Source of the DNA: Alphaproteobacteria bacterium | GTDB lineage: Bacteria; Myxococcota_A; UBA796; GCA-2862545 | DNA: 64,000 nucleotides | Direction of reading: 5' to 3' | Assembly (NCBI GenBank): GCA_020632915.1 | Contig: JACKEP010000024.1 | Location: 21,021-85,020 of the forward strand | In this document: positions 17,737 through 27,844 of the stretch, one piece after another | Layout: every line of letters starts with the position of its first letter | Numbering within the stretch: the first letter of the stretch is position 1 | Notes under the pieces: model-generated | Told to the model about the DNA's origin: nothing | Databases searched by the model: none | What the model saw: only the letters and a program-made list of their open reading frames with translations | Position numbers and translations under genes: made by a program

Positions 17737-19284
17737 TCAGGCGCCGACGAGCTCGTCGCGCAGCACCCGCTTGAGGATCTTGCCGGTGGGCCCCTTCGGC
17801 AGGCTGTCGCGCACGTGGACGACCCGCGGGTACTTGTAGGCGGCGAGCTGCTCCTTGCACCAGGCCACCACCTCGTCGGCGGTGACGGTCTTGCCGGGCT
17901 TGCAGGCGACGACGGCGTGGACCTCCTCCCCGTGGCTGTCGTGGGGCACGCCGACCACGGCGGCCTCGCCGATGGCGGGGTGGGCGTAGAGCACCTCCTC
18001 CACCTCGCGCGGGTACACGTTGAAGCCACCCCGCAGGATCATGTCCTTCTTGCGGTCGACGATCCGGTAGTAGCCGTCGGCGTCGACGATCCCGATGTCG
18101 CCAGAGTGGAACCAGCCGTCGCGGATGGCCTCGGCGGTGGCCTCGGGGCGCTTGTAGTAGCCCCGCATGACGTTGTGCCCCTTGATGCAGATCTCGCCGG
18201 GCGTGTCGACGTCGCGGACCACGCCGCCCTGGTCGTCCTCCAGGCGGAACTGCACGCCGCGGATCGGCAGACCGATGGAGCCGGCCTTCTTGGGCACGTC
18301 GAGGCGGTTGAACGAGGCCACCGGCGACGTCTCGGACAGGCCGTAGCCCTCGAGGATGTTGACGCCGTACTTGTCGTCGAAGGCGCGCATCACCTCGACG
18401 GGCATCGCCGAGCCGCCGGAGACGCACAGGCGCAGCGACGACAGGTCGTAGGCGTCGGCGCCGGGGTGGTGCAGCAGCGCGAAGTACATGGTGGGCACGC
18501 CGGCGAACAGCGTGACGCCGTGGCGCGCCATGAGCCCGAACGCGTCGTCGGGGGTGAACCGCGGCAGCAGCACGACGTGACCGCCGGTCGACAGCATGCC
18601 GTTCTGGACCACCGTCTGGCCGAAGCTGTGGAACAGCGGCAGCGTGGCGAGCGCCACGTCGCCGGCCTGCACCTTGAGCAGGTCGGTGCGCACGTAGTCG
18701 GCGTTGTAGAACATGTTGAAGTGGGTGAGCTCGGCACCCTTCGGCTTCCCCGTGGTGCCGGAGGTGTACAGGATCACCGCCGTGTCGTCGGGCATGGTGG
18801 TGTGGTGGTCGTCGACCGGATCCGACCCGCCCACGAGCGCGGTGAAGCTCTCGGCACCGGCCGGCGCGCTCGTGTCGGTGGCGTCGGCCCGCGCGACGAT
18901 CAGGCTGCTTGCAGTGGGCCACGCGGTCGAAGCCCGGTTGCGCGGCCTCCAGGAAGCCCTCCCAGGCGACGAGCACGGCCGCGTCGGCGTCGTCGAGGTG
19001 GCCGAGCCACCTCCGGCGCGGTGGCCAGCACGTTGAGCGGCACCACCGGGCAGCCTGCGCGTGTGGGCGCCGTAGTAGGCGATCGTGAACTGGGGGACGT
19101 TGGGCAGCAGCAGCGCCACGTGCTGACCCGGCCTTACGCCGAGGCGGCGCAGGGCGCTGGCGAAGCGCCGCGCGTGGCCGTCGAGCGTGGCGTACGACAG
19201 GGTGCGCGGACCGATCGTCAGCGCGGGGGCGTCGGGCGTGGCGTGGGCCGACGTCTGCAGCAGGGTGGCGAGGTTGAGGGACAT
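17737..19284 (-). CDS. Long-chain fatty acid--CoA ligase / AMP-dependent synthetase (internal frameshifts)
   Basis: About 515 residues from ATG 19284. Signatures of the adenylate-forming family are in order: VILYTSGTTGKPKGAELTH (phosphate loop), LPLFHSFGQTV, YGLSETSPV, GEICIKGHNVMRGYYKRP, GWFHSGDIG, DRKKDMILRGGFNVYPREVE and the catalytic Lys near the end (PTGKILKR). It activates a carboxylic acid, probably a fatty acid, to acyl-AMP and then acyl-CoA. Between about 18905 and 19065 the frame is lost and regained: LDDADAAVLVAWEGFLEAA, the expected text, is in another frame. Several one-base indels are needed, most simply sequence errors. It follows the SGNH-like gene by 60 bases. Confidence 0.85.
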   Translation of the reverse strand: MSLNLATLLQTSAHATPDAPALTIGPRTLSYATLDGHARRFASALRRLGVRPGQHVALLLPNVPQFTIAYYGAHTRRLPGGAAQRAGHRAGGGSATSTTPTRPCSSPGRASWRPRNRASTAWPTASSLIVARADATDTSAPAGAESFTALVGGSDPVDDHHTTMPDDTAVILYTSGTTGKPKGAELTHFNMFYNADYVRTDLLKVQAGDVALATLPLFHSFGQTVVQNGMLSTGGHVVLLPRFTPDDAFGLMARHGVTLFAGVPTMYFALLHHPGADAYDLSSLRLCVSGGSAMPVEVMRAFDDKYGVNILEGYGLSETSPVASFNRLDVPKKAGSIGLPIRGVQFRLEDDQGGVVRDVDTPGEICIKGHNVMRGYYKRPEATAEAIRDGWFHSGDIGIVDADGYYRIVDRKKDMILRGGFNVYPREVEEVLYAHPAIGEAAVVGVPHDSHGEEVHAVVACKPGKTVTADEVVAWCKEQLAAYKYPRVVHVRDSLPKGPTGKILKRVLRDELVGA

Positions 19285-19343
19285 GGCGCGCTCCGGGCAG
19301 GTGCACCGCACACCCTATGCGACGCGGCCCGGGCGTGGGGTCG

Positions 19344-21770
19344 TCACCGTGCGACCACCTCGGCGTGACGCACGAGCAGCGTAGCCGTCGCCGCGCTGCA
19401 GGCCGATCCGAGCTGGAGGCCGTCGGGCTGGGCCGGCAGCGGCGTGTCCAGCGGCAGCTCGATGGTGTCGTCGTCGGGCGTGATCGTGACCAGGCGCTCC
19501 AGGACGGGGCCGTCGCGGGTGACCAGGCGCACGCGGGCGTGGACGGCGTCCTCGGCAGGGAAGCGACGTACATCCGCAGCGCGAGGTGGGTGCCCGCGCG
19601 CGGTGAGCGTGTGGGGGAAGCGCGGCACGAAGGCCACCGTCTCGGTGGGGTAGACCCACACCCAGGTCTGGCACGTGCGATCGTTGGACAGGGCGAGGTG
19701 CCAGTCGGCGTCGTCGGTGCCCTTGGGCGAGCGCCACCTCGGTGATGCCCTCCCTCGTCGAAGTCCGACAGGGTGATCGGCCGCGCCACGGACGAGACCA
19801 GCTTGAGCTGCTGGCACTTGTAGGGCTTGTTGGCCGCCACGCCCTCGCGCACGCGGGCGCCCGAGATCGCCTGCTCGCGGGGCTGGGCGCGGACGCGTGC
19901 GCGCCCGTCGTGGACGGTGACCTCGCCGCGGATCCGTGGGGGCTCGCTTGGGCGCCTTGGTGACGGTGCCCTGCACGCCGGGCCGAGGCCGACGTGGTCG
20001 CCGAGGGTGTCGGGCAGGCCGACCCACCACGCCTCCTGGTCGCCCTCCTCCACCACGAGGCCCCGCACGGCGAGCCAGGGCCCGTTGGGGGGCGAGCTGA
20101 CCACGGCGCGCAGGGGCCCGGTGACCTCGACCGTGTCGCTCGCGACCCAGTTGAGGCCGGAGCGCGCGATCGGCAGCGGCAGCCCGGAGATGCGCACCTC
20201 CGGACCGAGGGCGCCCGGGATGAGCTCGGTGAGCACCATGCGGACCACGGCACCCTCGGCGAGCTCGTGGGCGTCGGGGTCGGCCCAGCCGAGGGCCGTG
20301 CCGGGGGGCCACCAGGTAGAGGTCCTGGCGGCGGCGGCGACGTCGCCCCGCTTGCGGCGACCGGGGATCGGCACCTCGTTGGCCCAGTGGGCCTGCAGCC
20401 GGTCCGGGTCGGGATGCGGGGCCTGGGTGCGCACGAACGCGCGGTGGTTGGTCTGGGCGAAGGAGCCGTCGCAGTCGCGCGCGCCCCTCGGGGGAGCACG
20501 TGGGGGGTGAGCGGCTCGCCGTCGTAGGTGAGGCGCAGGGGCGAGGCGAGCCCGAGTCCCATGTCCTCCAGGGCCTTGTCGGACAGGCCCGTGAGCCACG
20601 GCGCCATGTAGGCGACGAGCTCGCACGGGTGCTTCGACGGCTGGACCTGCACGAGGTCGACCGCGGGCATCTTGCCCTTGCGGCGCACCTTCTCCGGATC
20701 GAGCAGCGGCGGTGGCGGGGTGAGGAAGCCCGGCGCCAGCGCGCGTCGAGGTCGGTGAGCTGCTCGGCGAGGGCGTTGGTGAACAGGACCGCGGACTCCT
20801 TCGACATGTGGCCGCGGTCGATCCAGCCGTCCGGGGGGATGTCGAGCGTGGTCAGGTCGACGTGAGGCCACGCCGCGCTCTGCGGAAGCCACTCGGCCCA
20901 CGCCGCTCGTCGGCCGCCGTGGCGGCCATGTCGTTGCGGGCCTGGGGCAGGCCGACCACCACGAGATCGGCGCCGTGGCTGCGCACCAGGTCGACCAGCT
21001 CGGGGACGAGCGTGGCGTCGAGGGCGCCGGCAGCGGCACCCGACGTGGCGCTCCGACCGGCCTCGACCACGGGGATCATGCGCGCCGTGCGCCGGTCCAT
21101 GTCGCCCTGGTCGCCGAGCACGTGGGACGCGGCCCGCTCCATGCGCTCGTCGGCGTCGCCGGGGACCATCTGCCCCGGCGCGTGCGCGCGATGTCGTCGA
21201 GCAGTGACTGGCGCCGCTGCATCCACGGGCGCGCGCCTTGTCCCACGGGGTGTCGGCGATGAGCGTGCCGTGGAGCTTGGCGTCGACGGCGGCAGGGGCA
21301 GGGCGAGCTCGGGCGCGCGAAGTCCTCGAGCACGCGCACGCCCGGACGGTCGGTCTGGCGCAGGTGGGTCCACGACATCGGCACCACCAGCCACCGACGG
21401 CGTGTGGCCCGGGTCGAAGACCAGCGTCTGCAGCAGCGGCACCAGCGCCACGAGGTTCGACGACGGGATCGTCAGCATCAGCGGCGGCGCGTCGGTGTGC
21501 AGGCGGCGCTGCAGCAGGTCGGGCAGCGAACGAGACGTTGGCCTGCGAGTTGCCGACGACGACCGCCTGGCGCCGTGGGGGCGGCGACGTTGGCCAGCCG
21601 CACGGCCTCGCGGGAGGGCTTTGTAGGCGACGTCACCGTCGGCGGTGAACGCGCCGCCCGACGCCAGCCAGGCGAGCGCCAGCACCGGGGGCGCCGCCAG
21701 GGCCGCCAGACGCGTCAGCCACAGCGGGGGCGTGTCCCCGGCCAGGTCGTGCTCGAGCGTCGCGGTCACG
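19344..21770 (-). CDS. SGNH-hydrolase-like membrane-anchored protein with large unknown C-terminal region (many frameshifts)
   Basis: The reading frame changes at least ten times, but the pieces join into one ~800-residue product. A GTG at 21770 leads to a membrane helix (WLTRLAALAAPPVLALAWLA). Around 21540-21570 the strand reads AVVVGNSQANVS, resembling SGNH block I, and near 20810 WIDRGHMSKESA gives the DxxH block of that superfamily; VLGDQGDMD and LVVVGLPQARND lie between. The frame joins without a stop at ~20735 to a second region (GFLTPPPPLLDPEKV, LIPGALGPEVRISGLPLP, CQTWVWVYPTETVAFVPRFP) of unknown, probably beta-rich fold. It could be an O-acyl or lipid esterase anchored in the membrane. 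Alternatively, true decay cannot be excluded. Confidence 0.5.
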
Positions 21771-21853
21771 GGCCCCTGGAGACGACCGGCGGGTATCCCG
21801 TCACGGTGTGCACGGCGTGCAAACCCTCGCACGGCGTGCGCTGCGCGACACCG

Positions 21854-23791
21854 TCAGAACGAGGCGGTGGTGACCACGTTCGAGACGGTGCAGGTCGACA
21901 GCTCGACCGCGACGAAGTCGTAGGTGCGACCTGCGGCGCTGGTGCCGGCGCGATCCACGCGGCTGATCGTGGCGGCGCCGCCGACGTTGGCGCTGGCGCT
22001 GCCGACGACGACCGGGGCCGCGATCGGCACCGTGACGCCGGCGCAGCCTGGCACGTTGGTGGTGCCGCCGGAGCGACCGGCCACCAGCGTGACCGAGGCG
22101 CCGCCGGTGGCGCCGGTGACGTCGCCGAGATCCGCTGGCCGGCGATGGTGGGCGAGCGCATGGCGAGCGTGAGCGGCGCGTCGACGGCCAGCTCCATGCT
22201 GTAGCGCTGGCGGCGCCCTGGTAGCCGTAGACCTGGACGTAGAACGTGCCCGTGGCGCCCGCCTCGTAGGTGATCGACTCGGCGTCGTCGGTGCCCTGGG
22301 AGATGCCCACCGGGTGCCGCCCGGGCGCGTGCCAGCTTCACGTCGAGGTCGCCGGCGGCGTCGCTGAAGAAGATGTCGGCGGTGAGCACGTCGCCCGCGT
22401 TCAGCGGGATGGCGTACCAGTCGTCGTCGGTGGTGCAGATCGCGAGGTTGGCGTAGGCGCTGGCGGTGACCGGATCGGGCCGCGCTGCCGATCGCGTCGT
22501 TGTCCTCGAAGCTGTCGTCGGCGCAGCCCGACGTGGCGCCGGTGCCGCCAGCATGGCGAGCGCGTAGCTGTTCCCGCGACGGCGCCGTTGTAGCCGTAGA
22601 CGCGCAGGTCGAGCGTGCCGGTGGCCGTGGGCGTGTAGGTGATGGCTCTCGGAGTTCGACGTGCCCTGGCTGATCGCCACGCGCGTGCCGCTGTTCCACA
22701 GGCTGGATGTCGATGTCGCTGGCGCTGTGCGTGAACGTGGCCGTGATGCTGACGGGCACGCCGCTCGTGACGTCGAGGGCGTACCAGTCGTCGTCGCTGG
22801 CGCAGACCTGCAGGTTCGGGAACGTGCCGTTGCCGAGCGGGGCGCCGCAACTCGGTGTCGTTCTCCTCGTAGGCGTCCTCGGTGCACGTGCCGCCCGTCG
22901 AGCCGCCCGGGATCTGGCGCTGCCACAGGAGGCCTTGGCCTCGCGCCCTCCCAGCCGGGGCAGCCGCTGTCGGGGCAGACGTTGGATACGTAGGCAGCTG
23001 CCGCTGCGGACGAAGTCGGTGTTGCCGCGGACGAGGATGCCCTCGACCCTGCAGCGTGTTGGCGTTGACCACGGGCGAGCCGCTGTTGCCGCCGTAGCTG
23101 TCGACGTTGGCCTCGAAGTAGCTGGTGGGGGAGGCGTCGCGGACGGGTGGCGCCGCCGGCGATCTTGATCGGCAGGCCGCTGGGGTGGCCGAGCAGCACG
23201 AGCGGGGTGCCGTTGGTGACCGAGCCGCTGCTGCGCACGGCCATCGCGGTGTCGCCGACGATCGTGCGGATCGACGCGGACGACGGCGTAGTCCTGCGCC
23301 CGACTGGGCGCAGCCACGATGCTCGAGCAGCTGTAGACGTCGTTGTCGTCGACCGTGGTGCGGGCGCTCGACGCGCTGTTCATGCGGAAGCCGAACACGA
23401 ACTTCGTGGACGAACAGTCCGACGACGACACGCAGTGGCCGGCGGTGGCGACCGTGTCGGGGCCGACCATGAACGCGGTGCAGTAGCCGGGGTCGGGCTG
23501 GCTGTAGAACGGCTCGCTGGAGCAGAGGCTGTTGTGGCCGCCGTAGGTGCCCGGACGTGATGCGCGAGGTGCTGCCCGACAGGTTGGTGACCTGGGAGCT
23601 GGAGACGACCACGGCGGTGGCGTCGGCCAGGGCGAGCAGCGCGGGTCGCTGACCTGGTAGTAGTCGAGGCGGTTGTCGGTGCCGTAGACGACGGAAGCGG
23701 CGGCGTCCGCGACGGGTGCGACGTCGTTCCGCCCGGCGCCGTCGCACGCAGTCATCGCGACGGTCAGGCCGATCAGCGGGATCAAGCGCAT
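21854..23791 (-). CDS. Trypsin-like serine protease lipoprotein with two PPC domains (frameshifted)
   Basis: From ATG 23791 (GGGAGG upstream). MRLIPLIGLTVAMTAC is a lipoprotein signal. The S1/V8-like triad is visible across frames: TVATAGHCVSS (His), AQDYAVVRVD (Asp) and SYGGNSGSPVVNAN (Ser). Two pre-peptidase C-terminal (PPC) domains follow, each starting with an acidic ENDT or EDND motif and containing CASDDDWYALDV or CTTDDDWYAIPL. The last ~110 residues resemble the Cys-pair module (VTGATGGASVTLVAG, CAGV, VVGSASAN, AGRTYDFVAVE, CTVSNVV). At least seven indels interrupt the frame. An exported protease on the cell surface is the likely role. Confidence 0.75.
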   Translation of the reverse strand: MRLIPLIGLTVAMTACDGAGRNDVAPVADAAASVVYGTDNRLDYYQVSDPRCSPWPTPPPWSSPAPRSPTCRAAPRASRPGTYGGHNSLCSSEPFYSQPDPGYCTAFMVGPDTVATAGHCVSSSDCSSTKFVFGFRMNSASSARTTVDDNDVYSCSSIVAAPSRAQDYAVVRVDPHDRRRHRDGRAQQRLGHQRHPARAARPPQRPADQDRRRRHPSATPPPPATSRPTSTATAATAARPWSTPTRCRVEGILVRGNTDFVRSGSCLRIQRLPRQRLPRLGGREAKASCGSARSRAARRAARAPRTPTRRTTPSCGAPLGNGTFPNLQVCASDDDWYALDVTSGVPVSITATFTHSASDIDIQPVEQRHARGDQPGHVELREPSPTRPRPPARSTCASTATTAPSREQLRARHAGGTGATSGCADDSFEDNDAIGSAARSGHRQRLRQPRDLHHRRRLVRHPAERGRRAHRRHLLQRRRRRPRREAGTRPGGTRWASPRAPTTPSRSPTRRAPRARSTSRSTATRAPPALQHGAGRRRAAHARHALAHHRRPADLGDVTGATGGASVTLVAGRSGGTTNVPGCAGVTVPIAAPVVVGSASANVGGAATISRVDRAGTSAAGRTYDFVAVELSTCTVSNVVTTASF

Positions 23792-23848
23792 GGAGGTCCT
23801 CCCGGTGGCTCGTCCCTCGTAATCGGCGCGGATCGCCCCGATCGGAGC

Positions 23849-23866
23849 GTGTGCGTTTTCGCACAC
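23849..23866. terminator. Hairpin GTGTGCG-TTTT-CGCACAC
   Basis: Perfect 7-bp stem with a 4-base loop between the DUF2330 gene end (about 23921) and the protease start (23791), both minus strand. It could terminate the DUF2330 transcript or be an operator for the protease gene; no T tract follows. Confidence 0.4.
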
Positions 23867-23940
23867 TCCTGAAGGAGCCGTGCCGGCGACTTCACACTCC
23901 GGAAGGAGCCGCCGGCGACTTCACGCGCTCCGGAAGGAGA
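23865..23940. repeat. Direct repeat, 2.5 copies of ~30 bp
   Basis: Two units of 31 and 29 bases (23865-23895 and 23896-23924) and a partial third (23925-23940). Each contains CTCC-NGAA-GGAG, a small hairpin with a four-base loop, followed by CCGGCGACTTCAC in the complete units. They lie just upstream of the protease gene and overlap the probable 3' end of the DUF2330 gene. Confidence 0.6.
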
Positions 23941-25641
23941 CCGCCTCCGACGGACCAGGCCGAGGAGCAGCGCGTTGAACGCGAGTGCACGCGCCCGCGG
24001 GCTTCTCCACCGGTGGCGCGACAGAGCCGCAGCGGCACCATCGCGCGCGTAAGCCCTGCAGCGCCTCGTCGAGCGCGGCGGCGGTCTGGTCGAGGGTGAG
24101 CGCGGCGTCGCCCGAGCGGGAAGACTGCTCGACCGTCTGGGCTGCAGGGCCGGTGTTGTCGGCCAGCCACGCCGCGCCGGTCCTCGTTGGACGCGAACAC
24201 GATCTCGGCCGGCGGACACAGCGACCGGCCGTCGGCCAGCCGTCCGCGACCGGTTGGCGTTGCTGCGGGAGACCGCGGGGGCGCAGTGGGTGACCAGCGT
24301 GGCGTCGCGCGTGCGCGGCACGTCCGGCATGTCGGGGTTGAGCACGAACAGCGGGTCGACCGTCATCTCGTCGGGCGAGACCGAGCTCGTGGAGGCGCGT
24401 GACGTAGGGGCAGGCCGTCGACCAGCTCCTGGGCGTGCTTCATCGCTGGGATCCACGACGCTTCCAGTTCGTCGGCCAGCGCCGCCGCGTCGAGCGTGAA
24501 CGACGTGGTGGTGAAGCACTGGATGCGCGAGGCGGAGAACGCCACCTCGGTCTGGCTGGACTGCGCCACGAACGGGCTCATCGACGGCGTGATCAGGTCG
24601 CGCAGGATCGGTGGCGGTGCCCGGCGACACCGGGAAGCCGGCGGCGCCCATCTGCTGGATGGCGGTGGAGGCGTCGGCCACGCCGAGCTGGCGCAGGAAG
24701 CCGACGTCGTAGCGGTTCGACGACCAGAACTGGCCGGCGAGGCGCCACGTGGCGCCCGCGAAGTCGGTGGCGAAGGCCTGACCGCCGGCTTCGCCGGCCG
24801 CGCGGCGCACGACGTCGGCGTAGTTGGCGCCCGCACCGACCCAGTCGACCGCGAAGGCTTGACCGTGACGTGGAGGTAGTTCTCGGGACGGCGCGGGCGC
24901 TGCCGGCACGAACGGCTGCAGCGGCGTCGTCGACCGCGGGTCCACCGACGTCAGGTAGAGCGGGATCTGCGGCCCGAGCCCGGGAGCTAGGTCAGCTGGA
25001 TCGGCACGAGGTCGCTGGCGGACTTGTCCTTCTGCAGCCGCAGCGCGGCCACCCAGGCGCAGCCTGGCCCACGTAGGGGGCGAGGCGCTCGGCGGTGACG
25101 TCAGGCAGGTAGTAGTCGCGCGGACGCCAGCCAGGAGACCAGGTCCTCGACCGTGTCGGCCTGGATCACGGCGGTCTCGTAGGGACCGACGGGGCCCTCG
25201 CGACGCCGACGGTGACGCCACCGCCGTCGCCGTTCGTCACCGCGTCGTCGACGACGACGCTCCCGATGGCGGTCTCGGAACCGGACGAGCGACAGGTCGT
25301 CCTTGCACTGGCCCTTCTGCTCGAAGCGGCTGAGCTGCCAGAGCGGGAACGTGCTGTCGCCGAGCACGCGCAGCACGTCGTCGACGGACGTGGACAGCGT
25401 GGGCTGGGCGGGCACGGGCAGGATCCAGGCGAACTGCTCGGCGGGGCCGGTGTAGCGCGATCTGGACCTGGACAGGTCGATGGTGCCCTTGGCCCCGGCG
25501 ACGGCGAACAGGATCTTCGCTCGCCGCCTGGTCGACCGGCTGCTGGACATTGCTGCAGAACAGTCGTACCGCCGCGGCTCCGCGAGCGCGGGTGACGGCG
25601 CCAGGACGGCGGCCGTCAGCAGGGTGGCCCGCGATGCGCAT
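23921..25641 (-). CDS. DUF2330 family exported protein with MYXO-CTERM-like tail (frameshifted)
   Basis: Starts at ATG 25641. Joining frames gives a signal peptide (LLTAAVLAPSPALAE), then the DUF2330 hallmarks: FCSNVQQPVDQAA, ILFAVAGAKGTIDL, YTGPAEQFAWILPVPAQP, then LGPQIPLYLTSVDPRS and DEMTVDPLFVLNPDMPDVP. The C-terminal segment can be read as Cys-Arg-Ala-Thr-Gly-Gly followed by ALAFNALLLGLVRRRR, a hydrophobic helix with an Arg cluster like the MYXO-CTERM sorting tail of Myxococcota. The family is of unknown function, exported and probably surface-retained. Many one-base indels break the frame; the exact stop (near 23921) is approximate. Confidence 0.7.
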
Positions 25642-25669
25642 GGTCGTCTCTCCCCCTGAACCCCGAGCC

Positions 25670-25675
25670 AGCCTA
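25670..25675 (-). promoter_or_regulatory. Possible -10 element for the DUF2330 gene
   Basis: TAGGCT on the minus strand 28 bases before the ATG at 25641. The surrounding AGCCTAGCCT also gives TAGCCT on the plus strand (25674-25679), about 100 bases before the divergent Rieske gene. Confidence 0.3.
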
Positions 25676-25779
25676 GCCTCAGGTCACGGAGTCCGCCGCT
25701 TCGTCGCGGGCTGTCGGCGGACTGGCGGGGCCGGCCGCCTGGGGATCCTCTCGTCGTCCCCAGGCTCCGAGGAGGACGC

Positions 25780-26761
25780 GTGTTCGACGGCTTCTCCCCA
25801 GCTTCTGGACGCCGCTGGCGTTCTCGCGCACCGTCAAGCGCAGTCCCAGTCGGACGCGGTGCTGGCCGGGCTGGCACGTCGTGCTGTGGCGCGACCGGGA
25901 CGGCACGCCCCACGCGCGCGACCAGTGCCCCCACCGCGGCGACCGCCTGTCCCGCGGCACCGTGATGCCCGACGGCACGCTGCAGTGCCCGTTCCAGCGG
26001 CTGGCAGTACGGCGGGGACGGTGCCTGCACCCACGTGCCGTTCAACGACCGCCTGTCGAGCCAGACCAGCTCGAGTCGCATCGCGCTGGGGCGCTGCCCT
26101 GCGCCGAGCGTGGCGGGATGGTGTGGGTGTTCACCGAGGTGGCGCCCGACGAGGTCCCGCCGCTGCCGGCCATCCCCGACAGCCCTCACCGACCCCGGCT
26201 ACGCGGGACGCAGTTCGAGCAGGTGTGGTCCACGCACTGGACCCGCGCGATGGAGAACATGCTCGACGCGCCCCACCTGCCGTACGTGCACCGGCGCACC
26301 ATCGGCGCGTTCAGCCGCAGCGCGGCGCGTGGCTGGCGCCACGATGGACATCGAGGTGCAGGCCAACGACCACGGCTTCCGCACCTGGCAGCACATCGGC
26401 GGGCGATCGAGGGGTCGTGGCTGGACTGGTACCGACCCCACGGCATGGTGCTCAACATCCCCGTGCCCGGTCGCGTGATGCGCATGCACGTCTACTGCGT
26501 GCCCGAGGGCCCCGACCGGGTGCGGATGATGCTGACGTCGGCGCGGTCGTTCGGCCTGTACAACCCGCTGTTCAAGCTGACCGACCTGGTCAACGCGCGG
26601 GTGCTGTCGGAGGACCGCCGCGTGCTCGAGGACTGCCAGCCCCCCGAGGTGCCGCGCCCGCGGAGGAGACGAGCGTAGCGCACCGACAAGGCCACGCTGC
26701 GCTTCCGCGCCTGGTACCGCGAGCACATCGCGAAGGACGCGGACAGCGCGCCGCCAGCTAG
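25780..26761 (+). CDS. Rieske 2Fe-2S ring-hydroxylating oxygenase, large subunit type (frameshifted)
   Basis: GTG at 25780 behind GGAGGA. Reading across frames gives SFWTPLAFSRTVK, WHVVLWRDRDGTPHARDQ, then the Rieske centre CPHRGDRLSRG and, 17 residues on, a second half written CPFQRL. Removing one inserted G near 25995 restores CPFHGWQYGGDGACTH exactly. The catalytic domain has the mononuclear iron ligands in ENMLDAPHLPYVHRRTIG (D..H....H). It would oxygenate a small ring or amine substrate with electrons from a reductase, possibly not the adjacent MDR protein. The C terminus is also shifted, so the stop is uncertain. First gene of a three-gene rightward run with ~30-base gaps. Confidence 0.8.
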
Positions 26762-26793
26762 GTCGTACGCACAGGCGGACCGGGAGGGCGGCC

Positions 26794-27813
26794 ATGGATG
26801 CGTGGGTGGTGGACGGCGGCTTCGGTCTCGACCGGCTGGTCCGGACGACGCGTCCCGAGCCGGCGCCCGGTCCGGGCCAGGTGCGGGTGCGGCTGACGGC
26901 CGTGTCGCTGAACTACCGCGACCTGCTGATGGTCACCGGGCAGTACAACCCGCGGCAGCGCCTGCCGCGGTCCGTGCAGCGACGCTACGTGGGCCGGCGT
27001 CGACGCCGTGGGTGACGGCGTGGACGGGGTGTGGCGTGGGGGATCGGGTCGAACCGATCTTCTGCCAGGGCTGGTGGGGCCGGGACGTGCCGCCCACGCT
27101 GAACGGGTCCACCCTGGCGCGGGCCGGAACGGTGGCATCGCCTGCAGCAGTCCGTGGTGCTCCCGGCCCACGGCGCGTGGTGCACGTGCCCGCCCACCTC
27201 ACCGACGAGGAGGCCGCCACGCTGCCGTGCCGGGGTCACGCGTGGCGGGCGCTGGTCACCGAGGGCGGGGTGACCGCCGGGTCCACCGTGCTCACGCTGG
27301 GCACGGGCGGCGTGTCGACGGTGTCGCGATCCTGATCGCTCGGTGCGCTGGCGCGACCGTGCTGGTCACGTCGTCGTCGGCCGACCGGCTGGCGCGAGCC
27401 CGCGCGCCCGGTGCCGCGGTGGGCATCGACTACACGGTCGATCCGACGTGGGGACGCACGGTGGTCGGCGCCACCGGCGGGCGGGGGGTGGACCGTCGTC
27501 GAGCTGGGCGGCGCAGGCGCACCCTCGACCAGTCGCTGGCGGCGGTGCGCCCGGGCGGGCGGGTGGCCCTCATCGCAACCTCGCGGGTCTGGACGCCCAG
27601 CTGTCGCTGGCCAAGGCGCGGCCGCGGGGTGCGCCTGCAGGGCGTGCTCGTGGGCAGCCGGGACGACCACGTCGCGCTGAACCGCGCGCGCCGTCGCCCA
27701 TCCCGACGTCCGCCGCTCGTCGACCGGTGTTCGGCTGGGACGCGTCCCCGCGGCGTTCGACCAGCTCCCGCCGGGGCGGTCACATGGGCAAGCTCGTGGT
27801 GCGGGTCGACTGA
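26794..27813 (+). CDS. MDR-family NAD(P)-dependent dehydrogenase/reductase (frameshifted)
   Basis: ATG 26794. Frame pieces give the medium-chain dehydrogenase/reductase order: MDAWVVDGGFGLDRLVR, GQVRVRLTAVSLNYRDLLMV (the NYRD catalytic-domain motif), GDRVEPIFCQGW, ATLPCRGHAWRALV, TVLTLGTGGVST (nucleotide-binding strand), ATVLVTSSSADRLARARA and GRVALIATS, ending HMGKLVVRVD. The Cys/His set of zinc alcohol dehydrogenases is not evident, so a quinone-oxidoreductase-like, zinc-free member is likely. At least five indels disrupt it. It follows the Rieske gene by ~32 bases and precedes the MATE gene by 31. Confidence 0.75.
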
Positions 27814-27844
27814 CGACGCGGCGCGACCGCACTCCGGAGTGGGA

